The notes under the pieces: generated by a model
Told to the model about the DNA's origin: nothing
Seen by the model: only the letters and a program-made list of their open reading frames with translations
The model's database searches: none
Made by a program: the position numbers and the translations under genes
Assembly: GCA_009843625.1 (NCBI GenBank)
Contig: VYDD01000162.1
Location: forward strand, 1-13,102
Source: Gammaproteobacteria bacterium
GTDB lineage: Bacteria > Gemmatimonadota > Gemmatimonadetes > Longimicrobiales > Gaopeijiaceae
DNA length: 13,102 nt
Direction of reading: 5' to 3'
Shown: in pieces, positions 1 through 6,551 of the stretch
Layout of the letters: each line of letters starts with the position of its first letter
How positions within the stretch are numbered: position 1 is the first letter of the stretch

Positions 1-78
1 GTCCCCGCCCTTGTCCAGCACGCTCACCTCGAACGTGAGGACTAGTTTCTTGGCGTCCCCGCTTCCTTTTTCGGGCAT
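1..78 (-). CDS. 5' part of an unidentified gene cut by the window edge
   Basis: On the minus strand an ATG at 78 opens 26 codons that run off the left edge. The peptide begins MPEKGSGDAKKLVLTFEVSV and looks like normal protein: a charged N-terminus, then a beta-strand-like LVLTFEVSV. Third codon positions are mostly G or C (about 21 of 26). The ATG overlaps the TGA of the short frame at 78-170 (TGATG), which suggests coupled translation. An AAGGGA-like purine run lies about a dozen bases upstream, rather far for a ribosome site. I do not recognise the family from so few residues. The coding call rests on composition and the overlap only. Confidence 0.45.
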   Translation of the reverse strand, partial: MPEKGSGDAKKLVLTFEVSVLDKGGD

Positions 79-170
79 CAGGCAAGGCTGTCCCTTCGGC
101 GGTCCCCGAGCGCCGGTACGATCCGCTCGGCCGCACGCAGTGCGCGTCGGCGCGTCGCGAGGTCGTCCAT
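78..170 (-). CDS. 30-residue arginine-rich small ORF coupled to the edge gene
   Basis: Minus-strand ATG at 170, TGA at 78-80, 30 residues beginning MDDLATRRRALRAAERIVPA. It is rich in Arg and Ala and probably helical, and third positions are mostly G or C. Its stop overlaps the ATG of the next minus-strand frame, an arrangement common in operons. The frame stays open upstream of 170 for several codons, so it might be the tail of something slightly longer. No family is recognised. It may be a small protein, a leader, or chance. Confidence 0.35.
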   Translation of the reverse strand: MDDLATRRRALRAAERIVPALGDRRRDSLA

Positions 171-301
171 GCTCCGTGACCTAACCCTTGTTCGTGTCTT
201 GGCGGTCGGCTTCTTCGCCTCTATGCGGACCCCGGCGGCTCGGGTTCGCGAACATGCCGCAGAGCGGGCCGATCACGCCGCAAGAATGACACACTTCATT
301 C

Positions 302-1366
302 ATGGCGATGCGCGTCATCCGACCCGTCTTCACCGAAGACCAAGGGGGGGACCTGGTCTCCATGAAGCCTGCGGCGCCACCCGACGAGGCTGCCCTCGAG
401 AGTCTGATCGCCCGCCATCCGGAGGTGGTTGCTGAAGAAGAAGGGGAGCTCTTGCTCGTGCGTCGGCAAAAGGGTGTGCCGGACAAGGAAGGCGGCGGCG
501 ACCGTTGGGCGCTGGACCTTCTATTCGTGACGCGGGACGCCATCCCGGTGCTCATTGAGGTCAAACAGGCGACGAACAGCGAACTACGCCGCCAGGTTGT
601 CGCCCAACTACTCGACTACGCCGCCAACGGGACAGCGCATTGGCCGCCCGGAGAGATCCAGCGGACCTTCGAAGCCCACCGCGACGCCTTGGAGGAGGAA
701 CCGGAAGCGGTGCTCGGGACTTTTCTCGACGGGCGGAACCGGGAGGGCTTCTGGCGGCGGGTAGACGAGAACCTGGCCGCCGGGAGAGTGCGGTTGGTCG
801 TCGCAGCGGATGCGATCCCCTCTGAACTCGCGACGATCGTGGAATTCCTCAACGACCAGATGCGCGCGGATGTCCGGGCGGTGGAACTGGGCTGGTTCGA
901 GAGCACGGACGGGCGAAGGACGTTGGTTCCACGGATCATCGGCGTCACCGAACGCACCCGCGCGGCGAAGAGCGCCGGAAAACCGCCGATCAGTCCTGAA
1001 CAGTGGATTACCGAGCACTACGGCGATGCGCCGGACACAGCCTCGGGGATCCGGCGCCATCTCGAGATCGCGGAGGAACTGGGGTTGGAGTCGGGCACGA
1101 CCCGAAACCACCAAGGGATCTGGAGTGGACGCGGCAATCGATACCCGATTCAGGTCTACCGCAAGAACCACGGGATAGCGCTGAACGTGAAGGGAAACGA
1201 GTCCCTCCGGAACGGTCTGCTGGCTGCGGTCGGCGCGCTTGACGCCGACAACAAGGACTGGCCCCGCTTTAGCGCCGAACGCCTCAACGATCCAGGCGCA
1301 AGGGACCGATATCGGGAGTTCCTAAAGACATTCATCGAAGAGGTCGGACTCGCCGAAAGGACTTGA
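302..1366 (+). CDS. PD-(D/E)XK nuclease-like protein, conserved hypothetical
   Basis: A 354-residue protein whose N-terminal half shows the restriction-endonuclease-like (PD-(D/E)XK) core: an early acidic helix with E33, the metal-binding Asp D72 in a LDLLF strand, then E86 and K88 in the strand IPVLIEVKQ, and a QLLDY helix (Q102, Y106) matching the QxxxY motif of RecB/Cas4/DUF91-like nucleases. Residues 230-350 form a separate C-terminal domain of unknown role. Expected activity is metal-dependent DNA cleavage in the cytoplasm, perhaps in repair or defence. The start is uncertain: ATG 302 has no clear ribosome site, ATG 308 and ATG 362 are in frame, and the conserved region begins only after residue 21. 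A G7 run at 344-350 lies between these starts. The gene is convergent with the DUF2236 gene. A second protein with the same core lies at 7328-8359. Confidence 0.8.
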   Translation: MAMRVIRPVFTEDQGGDLVSMKPAAPPDEAALESLIARHPEVVAEEEGELLLVRRQKGVPDKEGGGDRWALDLLFVTRDAIPVLIEVKQATNSELRRQVVAQLLDYAANGTAHWPPGEIQRTFEAHRDALEEEPEAVLGTFLDGRNREGFWRRVDENLAAGRVRLVVAADAIPSELATIVEFLNDQMRADVRAVELGWFESTDGRRTLVPRIIGVTERTRAAKSAGKPPISPEQWITEHYGDAPDTASGIRRHLEIAEELGLESGTTRNHQGIWSGRGNRYPIQVYRKNHGIALNVKGNESLRNGLLAAVGALDADNKDWPRFSAERLNDPGARDRYREFLKTFIEEVGLAERT

Positions 1367-1613
1367 ATCCCACGGATGCCGCTCCAAGGGCGTCGGAGCC
1401 CGCGGGGGCGGAGCTTTCCCTCGCCACAGCCCAGTGCGTACGCACTGGGTAGGCGCTGACCCAGCCTCAATTGGCCAAGCAGGCTCTGGCGCGCTTTCCG
1501 GTCGTAGCGGCCTCGGTGACCACCGTCACCAAGGTACACGGACGTGCTGCTGCGGTCATGCCGCGAGCGCCGGCTGGGAATCCCGGGCGTCGCGCCACAG
1601 CGGTCCAGGCGGA
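1367..1613. other. Convergent intergenic gap with palindromes
   Basis: This gap lies between two genes whose 3' ends face each other. I see no convincing coding frame in it; a long minus-strand frame crossing it also runs through both neighbours and is a shadow. It holds a perfect 20-bp palindrome at 1430-1449 and a small GGTGAC/GTCACC hairpin at 1515-1530 with a 4-base loop. Neither is followed by a T run, so they do not look like ordinary intrinsic terminators. Confidence 0.6.
1430..1449. repeat. Perfect 20-bp palindrome
   Basis: CCCAGTGCGTACGCACTGGG reads identically on both strands, with no central spacer. The flanking bases (G at 1429, T at 1450) do not extend it. It sits between the convergent ends of the nuclease-like gene and the oxygenase gene. 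It could be a dimeric-protein binding site, a cruciform-type bidirectional transcription end, or a recombination site. The sequence does not decide between these. Confidence 0.85.
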
Positions 1614-2807
1614 CTACCAAGTCTGGGTTTCGTCGGAATGAAGTTTCGGCGGCAGCCGATACGAGATCAGGGGATCGCGCAACTGCGAGTTGTCCACGAG
1701 GGCCGTGAACCGGTCCACTTTCACCCTGGCCTCCCACCGCGGGAACAGATGGCGCACCCTCCTCCCCAGACGGCGCTTCGTTCGCAGATAGAACAGCAGG
1801 CCGCAGGTGGACTGGCGCGGGTAGTTGAGTTCGTCCGCGAGTTCGTCGCCGATCAGAGCACGGGAAACGCGATAGACATAGTTGGCGAGACCCTGCCGTT
1901 CCTTGGGCTTGTGAATCCCGATCACCACCGGTGCGGAGTTGACGAGTGCGTTCCCCATCACGACGCTCTCTATTTCCGGCCGTGGCTCGCAGATGAAACC
2001 CACCCGGCAGAGCTCCAGCGCCTCCGCTTCGCTCGTGAACAGGATCGTCTCCGGAACACCCATCAGGTACGCCGAGTAGCACCAGATCTGGACGAACGCT
2101 TCGCGCTCCTCCAAGGTCGGTTCGGCGCCGAGCGTCATCCCCGCTTCGAGCACGCGGGCAGAGAAGTTGGCGGCGGCGAGCGCCACGTGGCCGATGTGGA
2201 TGGGCACCCCGAATTCCGTCTCGTCCCACTCTTCCGACCTTCGCAGGAAATAGCGCACCTGAGCGTGGATGAGCCGGATCCGGACGCTCAGCTTCCAGCC
2301 CTCGCCGTGGCGTTCGAGGCCCCCGGGGATCATGATTTCGATGAGCTGACGGATGTTCTGCCGGAGCCGGCGCACCCCGTGGTCGGTCAGCCTGCCGGTA
2401 GCGAAAAAGGACTTGCTGATCAGGGTGCTGAAGCCCCGCACGATGCTTGAGCCCACCAGCGCCTGGACGTAGAGGTCCGAGTCGGCGTGGAAGGCGCGGC
2501 AGCCCGGATAGACCGCCTTTGAATCGAACCACTCCGGCACCGCCGAACTGAACCCGATGAGGTCCCTCAGTTCCGTCGGCGCGTCCCGGAAGGCGGCCTC
2601 GTCCTCGTCCATTCCGGCAGTGATGAGTTGATGGATCCGCCCCTGGGGCATTCCGGCCATGGATTCCACTACGGCGTCGGCGAGCGGATCCCCCTTCGTA
2701 GCGTGCTCGAGATAGCGATCCGCCAACTCCGGATCCGACCGGCGCGCATTCTCGTAGCCGGGCCGGTACGCGGTGGGGATGTCGAGAGGCAAGGTGGCGG
2801 TAGTCAA
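1614..2807 (-). CDS. DUF2236 / oxygenase MpaB family protein
   Basis: A 397-residue, mostly helical protein that I recognise as the DUF2236 (oxygenase MpaB / latex-clearing-protein Lcp) superfamily. Members bind heme b, and characterised ones such as Lcp cleave polyisoprene oxidatively. Visible hallmarks are the Arg/His-rich helix SVRIRLIHAQVRYFL (residues 174-188, H181), the following VPIHIGHVALA segment (H204, H207), which is where the family has its conserved VPI motif, and the later helix YSAYLMGVPETIL (244-256). No signal peptide is visible, so it is probably cytoplasmic. The substrate cannot be inferred. The frame opens just after a TGA at 2811-2813, so TTG at 2807 is the furthest possible start; no good ribosome site precedes it. 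A second TTG at 2792 is possible. It appears to be transcribed alone. Confidence 0.8.
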   Translation of the reverse strand: MTTATLPLDIPTAYRPGYENARRSDPELADRYLEHATKGDPLADAVVESMAGMPQGRIHQLITAGMDEDEAAFRDAPTELRDLIGFSSAVPEWFDSKAVYPGCRAFHADSDLYVQALVGSSIVRGFSTLISKSFFATGRLTDHGVRRLRQNIRQLIEIMIPGGLERHGEGWKLSVRIRLIHAQVRYFLRRSEEWDETEFGVPIHIGHVALAAANFSARVLEAGMTLGAEPTLEEREAFVQIWCYSAYLMGVPETILFTSEAEALELCRVGFICEPRPEIESVVMGNALVNSAPVVIGIHKPKERQGLANYVYRVSRALIGDELADELNYPRQSTCGLLFYLRTKRRLGRRVRHLFPRWEARVKVDRFTALVDNSQLRDPLISYRLPPKLHSDETQTW

Positions 2808-3321
2808 GGGTCAGCCACGGTTGCGGCGAACTCGACCGTGTTCAAGGCACCGCACGAAGCGGCTCGCGGCGCATGTGTCACGGTGGTGCCGGTCTCGGTG
2901 TTGGTGGCAGCTGACGACCCCGGAGCGGAGGCAGACCAGGGCGAGCCAGCGGGCGGCGGCCGGTGACCATCTGCGGGCCTGCACGGCAGCCGTCCGGTGT
3001 GCGAGGTTCATCATCATGGCCCGCCTGTCAGAATCGCGATCTGGAACTGTCCACCGCGAGGGCGCACTCCAACGAATGGGAAACTTACGGTTGCCAGCAA
3101 CACGCTCGCGGGAGTCCTCGATTTGGGCGTTGGACAGACGCGCTTGAAGGGTCCACCGTAGGCACCGAGCGCAGCAGCTCGCGGCCTTTCGGTCAGACCT
3201 ACTTCTCGAACCAAAGTCGGGACGATTCCTCGTCCGGGAACCGCTCCAACGGTTGGCGAGGGCCGGACCCTCTCGATGCGCCTCGCCGGAAGCGTGCGAG
3301 TGCATAGTCAGAAGTCCGGGA
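2808..3321. other. 514-base stretch without a recognisable gene
   Basis: Both flanking genes are on the minus strand. Short frames exist on both strands, including a minus-strand one of about 70 residues near 2811-3018 starting MMMNLAHRT, but their composition is Arg/Ser/His-rich as in out-of-frame GC-rich DNA, and I recognise no domain. It may hold the promoter for the DUF2236 gene, or eroded coding sequence. I see no tRNA, terminator with a T run, or repeat array here. Confidence 0.5.
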
Positions 3322-4113
3322 TCAGTGGTTCCGTACCTTTGGCCACTTCTCGACGAACTTTTTCCAACTCTCCAGAAGGCCGCCCACGTTCGGGACAAGG
3401 AAAGAGCCCGTCTTCCGGTCGCCGAGCAGGATGACGGTCGGGCGGGACTCCGGCCTTGCCCGATCCCGCACGAAGAGGACGCCGAGAAGGTAGCCGACCG
3501 CGGCGTCGAACGCATCGCCATCGCCGTTCAGGGGATTCGGACACGCTACGTCTCCTGTTTGGCGACGGATGCACTGCCACATCTTTGCCCTGAGACCGGC
3601 TTCCTTGCTGCTCTTGTATCGCCAGGGTTCCGTACAACTCGGGAAACCTCGGTGTCCCCGGCACCAGAGCCACGCCGCGACGGCGGGATGTATCTCGACG
3701 ACGCCCGGACGTGGGTATTCGTTCCACTCCTCCCCCGGAAGGAGGCGAAAGGGCAGCTCTTTGTGCCGAACGTCGAACCGTCCGGTACGAGGCAAGCCGA
3801 GTAGCGATCGGGTGATCACCCAGTGTGGGCGATCCGAGTATGGGAGGACCGAGATGCCCTTTGGCGTCTTGAACTCCGTTTCCTTTCGAGTGAAGAAGCT
3901 GTCAATGCAGCGTTGTGAGAAGTCCTTCTCGACCATGTCCGCGTGATCCGGATCCTGCGGACCGGTGAGCGGCGCATCCCAACACAGGAGAGCATCGCCG
4001 TTGACTCGGCGGAGTCGATCCCGGAGCTGCGCCGGTGTCTCGTGGTAGAAGTCTGTTCCGTCGCAAACGGTGCTCGTCTTGCCCGGTGCGGGTTCGATGG
4101 AGATCACGGACAT
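3322..4113 (-). CDS. DUF429-like predicted RNase H-fold nuclease
   Basis: A 263-residue protein whose motif order resembles DUF429, a family predicted to have an RNase H-like fold: an initial strand SVISIEP (E7), the strand ALLCWDAPLTGP (D46) like the family's DAPL motif, VVEIHPAVAAWLW (E140) like the VVEVYP motif, and DGDAFDAAVGYLLG (D200, D203) like the terminal D-x-x-DA helix. The acidic residues are the expected metal ligands. The start at ATG 4113 is preferred over a TTG at 4134 because GTGAGG lies just upstream at good spacing. The gene is alone on the minus strand, divergent from the bactofilin run. Its GC content looks somewhat lower than its neighbours', which could mean transfer. 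Assignment is from motif memory, so an unrelated nuclease-like or hypothetical family is possible. Members are seen in varied contexts and no activity is firmly assigned. Confidence 0.6.
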   Translation of the reverse strand: MSVISIEPAPGKTSTVCDGTDFYHETPAQLRDRLRRVNGDALLCWDAPLTGPQDPDHADMVEKDFSQRCIDSFFTRKETEFKTPKGISVLPYSDRPHWVITRSLLGLPRTGRFDVRHKELPFRLLPGEEWNEYPRPGVVEIHPAVAAWLWCRGHRGFPSCTEPWRYKSSKEAGLRAKMWQCIRRQTGDVACPNPLNGDGDAFDAAVGYLLGVLFVRDRARPESRPTVILLGDRKTGSFLVPNVGGLLESWKKFVEKWPKVRNH

Positions 4114-4334
4114 GGTTACCTCACGTCCGGCCAAACCCGGAGGTTCGTCCGCAACTCCTTAGAGTTTACCGTCGCATTCTTCTTGTCCACACACATGCCG
4201 GTGACGCTGGACATTGTCCGAGGTGACTCCAGTGGGCGTCCCGTTATCCGGTCCAGCAACGCGTCACTGCACCGTGAGCGCCCGCCGTCGCCCGCACAGA
4301 CCCGAACGCCGGTTCCTTTGCTAGCATCCGGAGC
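4114..4334. promoter_or_regulatory. Divergent intergenic region with a -10-like element
   Basis: This region separates the start of the minus-strand DUF429-like gene from the plus-strand run. A TAGCAT at 4322-4327 ends exactly 7 bases before the ATG at 4335 and fits a TANNNT -10 element that would start transcription at the ATG (a leaderless message). No good -35 is visible. The identical arrangement precedes the ATG at 7328. An imperfect hairpin (GACGCTGGA at 4203-4211 with TCCAG 4228-4232 and GCGTC 4236-4240) also lies here. Confidence 0.4.
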
Positions 4335-4451
4335 ATGCCCCGGAAAGAGGGCGCGAGCGAAGCGGCCACACGAGCTGTCGGGGAAAATCAGTGCTCCGGC
4401 CTACACCGCCTCTTCGTGTCGTTGATTGGCCAACCCGGGATGAGCGAGTAG
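4335..4451 (+). CDS. 38-residue small ORF ahead of the bactofilin gene
   Basis: ATG 4335 to TAG 4449-4451, 38 residues starting MPRKEGASEAATRAVGENQC. It has a charged N-terminal half, one Cys, and a short hydrophobic stretch LHRLFVSLIG. The TAG ends 3 bases before the bactofilin ATG, so the two may be co-translated. A GGAG touches the ATG too closely to act as a ribosome site, but a TAGCAT lies 7 bases upstream, so a leaderless start is plausible. No family is recognised. It could be a small protein, a leader peptide coupling translation, or a chance frame. Confidence 0.4.
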   Translation: MPRKEGASEAATRAVGENQCSGLHRLFVSLIGQPGMSE

Positions 4452-4454
4452 ACG

Positions 4455-4853
4455 ATGGCACGCGATCCATCGCGGGACACCCTCAGGGGATACTTGGCAT
4501 CCGGCTGCTGCCTGTCGGGCTGGGTGAACGCTCCGGGGCCTTTCGATGTGGCGGGCGAGTTCATGGGCGAGATTCGTTCGGAGGACGAAGTCTCGGTGGG
4601 GAGTTCCGGCAGTATTGAGGGTCAGATCTTTGCCGAGCGGGTCCTGGTGGAAGGCGGGGGCCGCGTCCAAGGCGAGATCGATGCGCAGGCGGTCGTGGTG
4701 CGTGCCGGCGGCTCCATCGCCGGGGTCGCGGTCCAGGCCGCGAGCCTCACGCTGGAAGCTCAGAGCGACGCCGACGGCGCGCACTTCCAGATACGCCCGG
4801 ACTACCAGCGCTCGACGGACGGAACTGCGGTCCCCTCCAGCGCCCCCACCTAG
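4455..4853 (+). CDS. Bactofilin-type polymer-forming cytoskeletal protein
   Basis: A 132-residue protein of the bactofilin (DUF583) family, which self-assembles into non-polar filaments that act as scaffolds for cell-wall enzymes and shape determinants. Residues 28-110 show the family's beta-helix signature: repeating hydrophobic/glycine turns such as FDVAGEFMGEI, SVGSSGSIEGQI, VLVEGGGRVQGEI and VVVRAGGSIAG. The tails (1-27 and 110-132) are polar or Pro/Ser-rich and probably disordered, as is usual. The length fits small bactofilins. The ATG at 4455 has only a weak purine run upstream and follows a 38-codon frame by 3 bases, so coupled translation is possible. Other genes in this direction include a metallopeptidase lipoprotein, but a role in recruiting it would be speculation. 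Confidence 0.8.
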   Translation: MARDPSRDTLRGYLASGCCLSGWVNAPGPFDVAGEFMGEIRSEDEVSVGSSGSIEGQIFAERVLVEGGGRVQGEIDAQAVVVRAGGSIAGVAVQAASLTLEAQSDADGAHFQIRPDYQRSTDGTAVPSSAPT

Positions 4854-5043
4854 CGTCGGGGCACTGGACTCCGAGCCGCTGGCCACGGAGTTGAGAGCGG
4901 GTCAGTTCCAATAAAGGTAAGGAGATCAACGGTTTACACGTGCGACGGAGGCCGACTCCCTTCTGCGTGCCCTGACGTGAATTCAGGAAGGAAACGGAAT
5001 GGTATGTTTACCGCTGCAGCAAGGCGGAGGGGCGGAGGTGGTG

Positions 5044-5655
5044 ATGGCTATCGACAGCTTGGCGGAGCTTCGTGAGGTCTATCGTCCTCCCGCCGCGCGG
5101 GCCGGCCTCAAGGTGCTGGACCACCTCGACGTTCACTGTCGTAACTTCATCGCCCTTTCGCCGTTCTACGTCATCAGTTCCGCCCGCGCCGACGGGCGGT
5201 CGGATGCCTCGCCGCGGGGCGACCCGCCGGGGTCGCTGGCGCACGTTCCCGACGACACGACGCTTCTGCTGCCGGACCGGCCGGGGAACCGTCAGGTAGA
5301 CACGTTGATGAACGTCGTGGAACGTCCCTACGTCGGCTTGGTGTTCTTCGTGCCGGGTTTGACGGAGACGCTGCGCGTCAACGGTCGGGCGGAGATTTCG
5401 ACCGATCCGGAACACCTGAAGCCTCTGGCCATCAACGGCAAGCCGCCGATTTCGGTCCTCAAGGTGACGGTGGAGGAGGCATTCCTGCACTGCGCCAAGG
5501 CGTTGATTCGCGCCCGGCTCTGGGAGGCAGACGCGCAGGTGCAGCGCTCTCGCTACCCGACCTACGGACAGGTGCTCGCGGACCAGATCGCCGGGGTTGA
5601 CGCTGACGAGATCGATGCGGGAGAGACGGAGAGTGCCCGCACGGAACTGTATTGA
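5044..5655 (+). CDS. PPOX-class FMN-dependent protein, DR2398 family
   Basis: A 203-residue protein of the pyridoxamine-5'-phosphate-oxidase-like split-barrel superfamily. The order of motifs matches the subgroup named after Deinococcus DR_2398: LREVYRPP (9-16), VLDHLDVHCRNFIALSPF (24-41), SPRGDPPG (56-63), LLLPDRPGN (74-82), VDTLMN (85-90), FVPGLTETLRVNGRA (102-116) and FLHCAKALIRARLW (147-160). Members are predicted to bind FMN (flavin) as dimers; the substrate is unknown. Two starts are possible: ATG 4999 with AGGAAGG 7-14 bases upstream, and ATG 5044 with GGAGG 5 bases upstream. I chose 5044 because similarity begins right there and the extra 15 residues look unlike the family. Its stop lies 16 bases before the metzincin-like lipoprotein gene, suggesting an operon. 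Confidence 0.85.
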   Translation: MAIDSLAELREVYRPPAARAGLKVLDHLDVHCRNFIALSPFYVISSARADGRSDASPRGDPPGSLAHVPDDTTLLLPDRPGNRQVDTLMNVVERPYVGLVFFVPGLTETLRVNGRAEISTDPEHLKPLAINGKPPISVLKVTVEEAFLHCAKALIRARLWEADAQVQRSRYPTYGQVLADQIAGVDADEIDAGETESARTELY

Positions 5656-5671
5656 CCTGATCCCCGGCCGG

Positions 5672-6397
5672 ATGCGCTGGCTACTCGCGGCCCTGCTGCC
5701 GTTCGCTGCCGCTTGTGGCGAGGATGTCACACCGGTCGCGCCCACCACGCCGGTCCCGGAGCCGAGGGTCTGCACCGACGAACTCGAACGCGCCCGGGCT
5801 TACATCGACTCGATCCTGCCGCGCGAGTGGGATGGCACACCGTTCCGGTTCGACCTGTTCGACCACTTCCCGGAGATCGCAGGCGCGGACTACCTGGACG
5901 GTCAATTGGAAGAGGTCCGGGGGCTCGCGGACCGGATCGAGGAACAGATCGGCTACCCGATCATCGAGGCCGGGAGCGTCATCCCGGTGCGGGCGAACCT
6001 GCCGCAAGGCTGGAACGGGCCGCCTCCAATCGACCTGGGAACTTGCGACCAATGGCGGGAACCGGGTCAGGTCCTAGGCATCCACCTGACCGGCCGTCCG
6101 TATGGGCATCAGGGCCAAGGCGCCATGTGGGCGGCGCCGGGATGCGCGCTCGTGGGCTATTGGGTGGGCGACGGGCTTCCGTCGACCGAGTATCGCCAGC
6201 AGTACGCACGGACGGCCATCGTGCATGAGATCTTCCACCTGTTCGGCTTCAAGCACTCCGACAATCGGGAACTGCCGGAGCCGGTGGGGGTCTTCATGTC
6301 GCGCCAACTGACCGGCGGAAACACGTCGGGCACCCTTTACCCCACCTTCAACGACATGGACGCGCTGCGCTGCGTTTTTCCGGAGAACCGGCCATGA
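5672..6397 (+). CDS. Metzincin-like zinc metallopeptidase lipoprotein
   Basis: A 241-residue secreted protein. MRWLLAALLPFAAAC reads as a short lipoprotein signal with C15 as the lipidated Cys, followed by a Pro/Thr-rich linker (18-33). The core carries HEIFHLFGFKH (H185, E186, H189, G192, H195), a perfect HExxHxxGxxH zinc motif of metzincins, with a Met at 209 in VFMS suited to the Met-turn. Four further Cys (34, 125, 158, 234) could form disulfides in the periplasm. I do not recognise the exact metzincin subfamily. Substrate is unknown; a membrane-tethered protease is likely. ATG 5672 is chosen because it gives a proper signal; an in-frame GTG at 5633 would overlap the upstream gene and lengthen the n-region. 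Its TGA overlaps the next ATG (ATGA at 6394). Confidence 0.75.
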   Translation: MRWLLAALLPFAAACGEDVTPVAPTTPVPEPRVCTDELERARAYIDSILPREWDGTPFRFDLFDHFPEIAGADYLDGQLEEVRGLADRIEEQIGYPIIEAGSVIPVRANLPQGWNGPPPIDLGTCDQWREPGQVLGIHLTGRPYGHQGQGAMWAAPGCALVGYWVGDGLPSTEYRQQYARTAIVHEIFHLFGFKHSDNRELPEPVGVFMSRQLTGGNTSGTLYPTFNDMDALRCVFPENRP

Positions 6398-6480
6398 ACC
6401 GATTGGGGAAGCAGGGCACGGTCGGCGTGCATTGCCCGGCACCCGGGACCGAAGGCGTGGAACCGTGGCTCGCGGCATGA
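6394..6480 (+). CDS. 28-residue micro-ORF with ATGA overlaps at both ends
   Basis: ATG 6394 overlaps the protease stop (ATGA). The TGA at 6478-6480 overlaps the next ATG in the same way. The peptide begins MNRLGKQGTVGVHCPAPGTE. GGAG at 6382-6385 lies 8 bases upstream, a good ribosome site. No family is recognised and there is no hydrophobic segment. It may be a true microprotein or a device that carries ribosomes from the protease gene towards the membrane-protein gene. Chance cannot be excluded for a frame this short. Confidence 0.35.
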   Translation: MNRLGKQGTVGVHCPAPGTEGVEPWLAA

Positions 6481-6551
6481 CCACAGCGCCTCCGCGTGCC
6501 CCGCTGACGCCGGTCACCACGTTCCGCTTGACCGGTAGGGCCCCGAGGTGA
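6477..6551 (+). CDS. 24-residue micro-ORF linking to the membrane-protein gene
   Basis: ATG 6477 overlaps the previous TGA, and its own TGA (6549-6551) overlaps the GTG at 6548 (GTGA). The peptide begins MTTAPPRAPLTPVTTFRLTG and is Pro/Thr-rich with no recognisable domain. There is no clear ribosome site, so it would depend on ribosomes arriving from the frame upstream. The evidence is the unbroken series of 4-base overlaps rather than the peptide itself. Confidence 0.3.
   Translation: MTTAPPRAPLTPVTTFRLTGRAPR

Noticed and set aside
1515..1530. GGTGAC-CACC-GTCACC hairpin as a terminator
   Set aside because: The stem is only 6 bp and no T run follows on either strand.
1434..2450. 338-codon plus-strand open frame
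   Set aside because: It lies opposite the DUF2236 gene and has a His/Arg/Pro-rich translation without a domain. The minus-strand gene explains the region.
1156..2532. 458-codon minus-strand open frame
   Set aside because: It runs through the 3' part of the nuclease-like gene and overlaps the DUF2236 gene in another frame. Its translation is Arg/Pro/Gly-rich with no domain, typical of a shadow in GC-rich DNA.
4868..4891. ACTCCG/CGGAGT inverted repeat after the bactofilin gene as a terminator
   Set aside because: It has a 12-base loop and no T run, and the next gene in the same direction begins within 200 bases.
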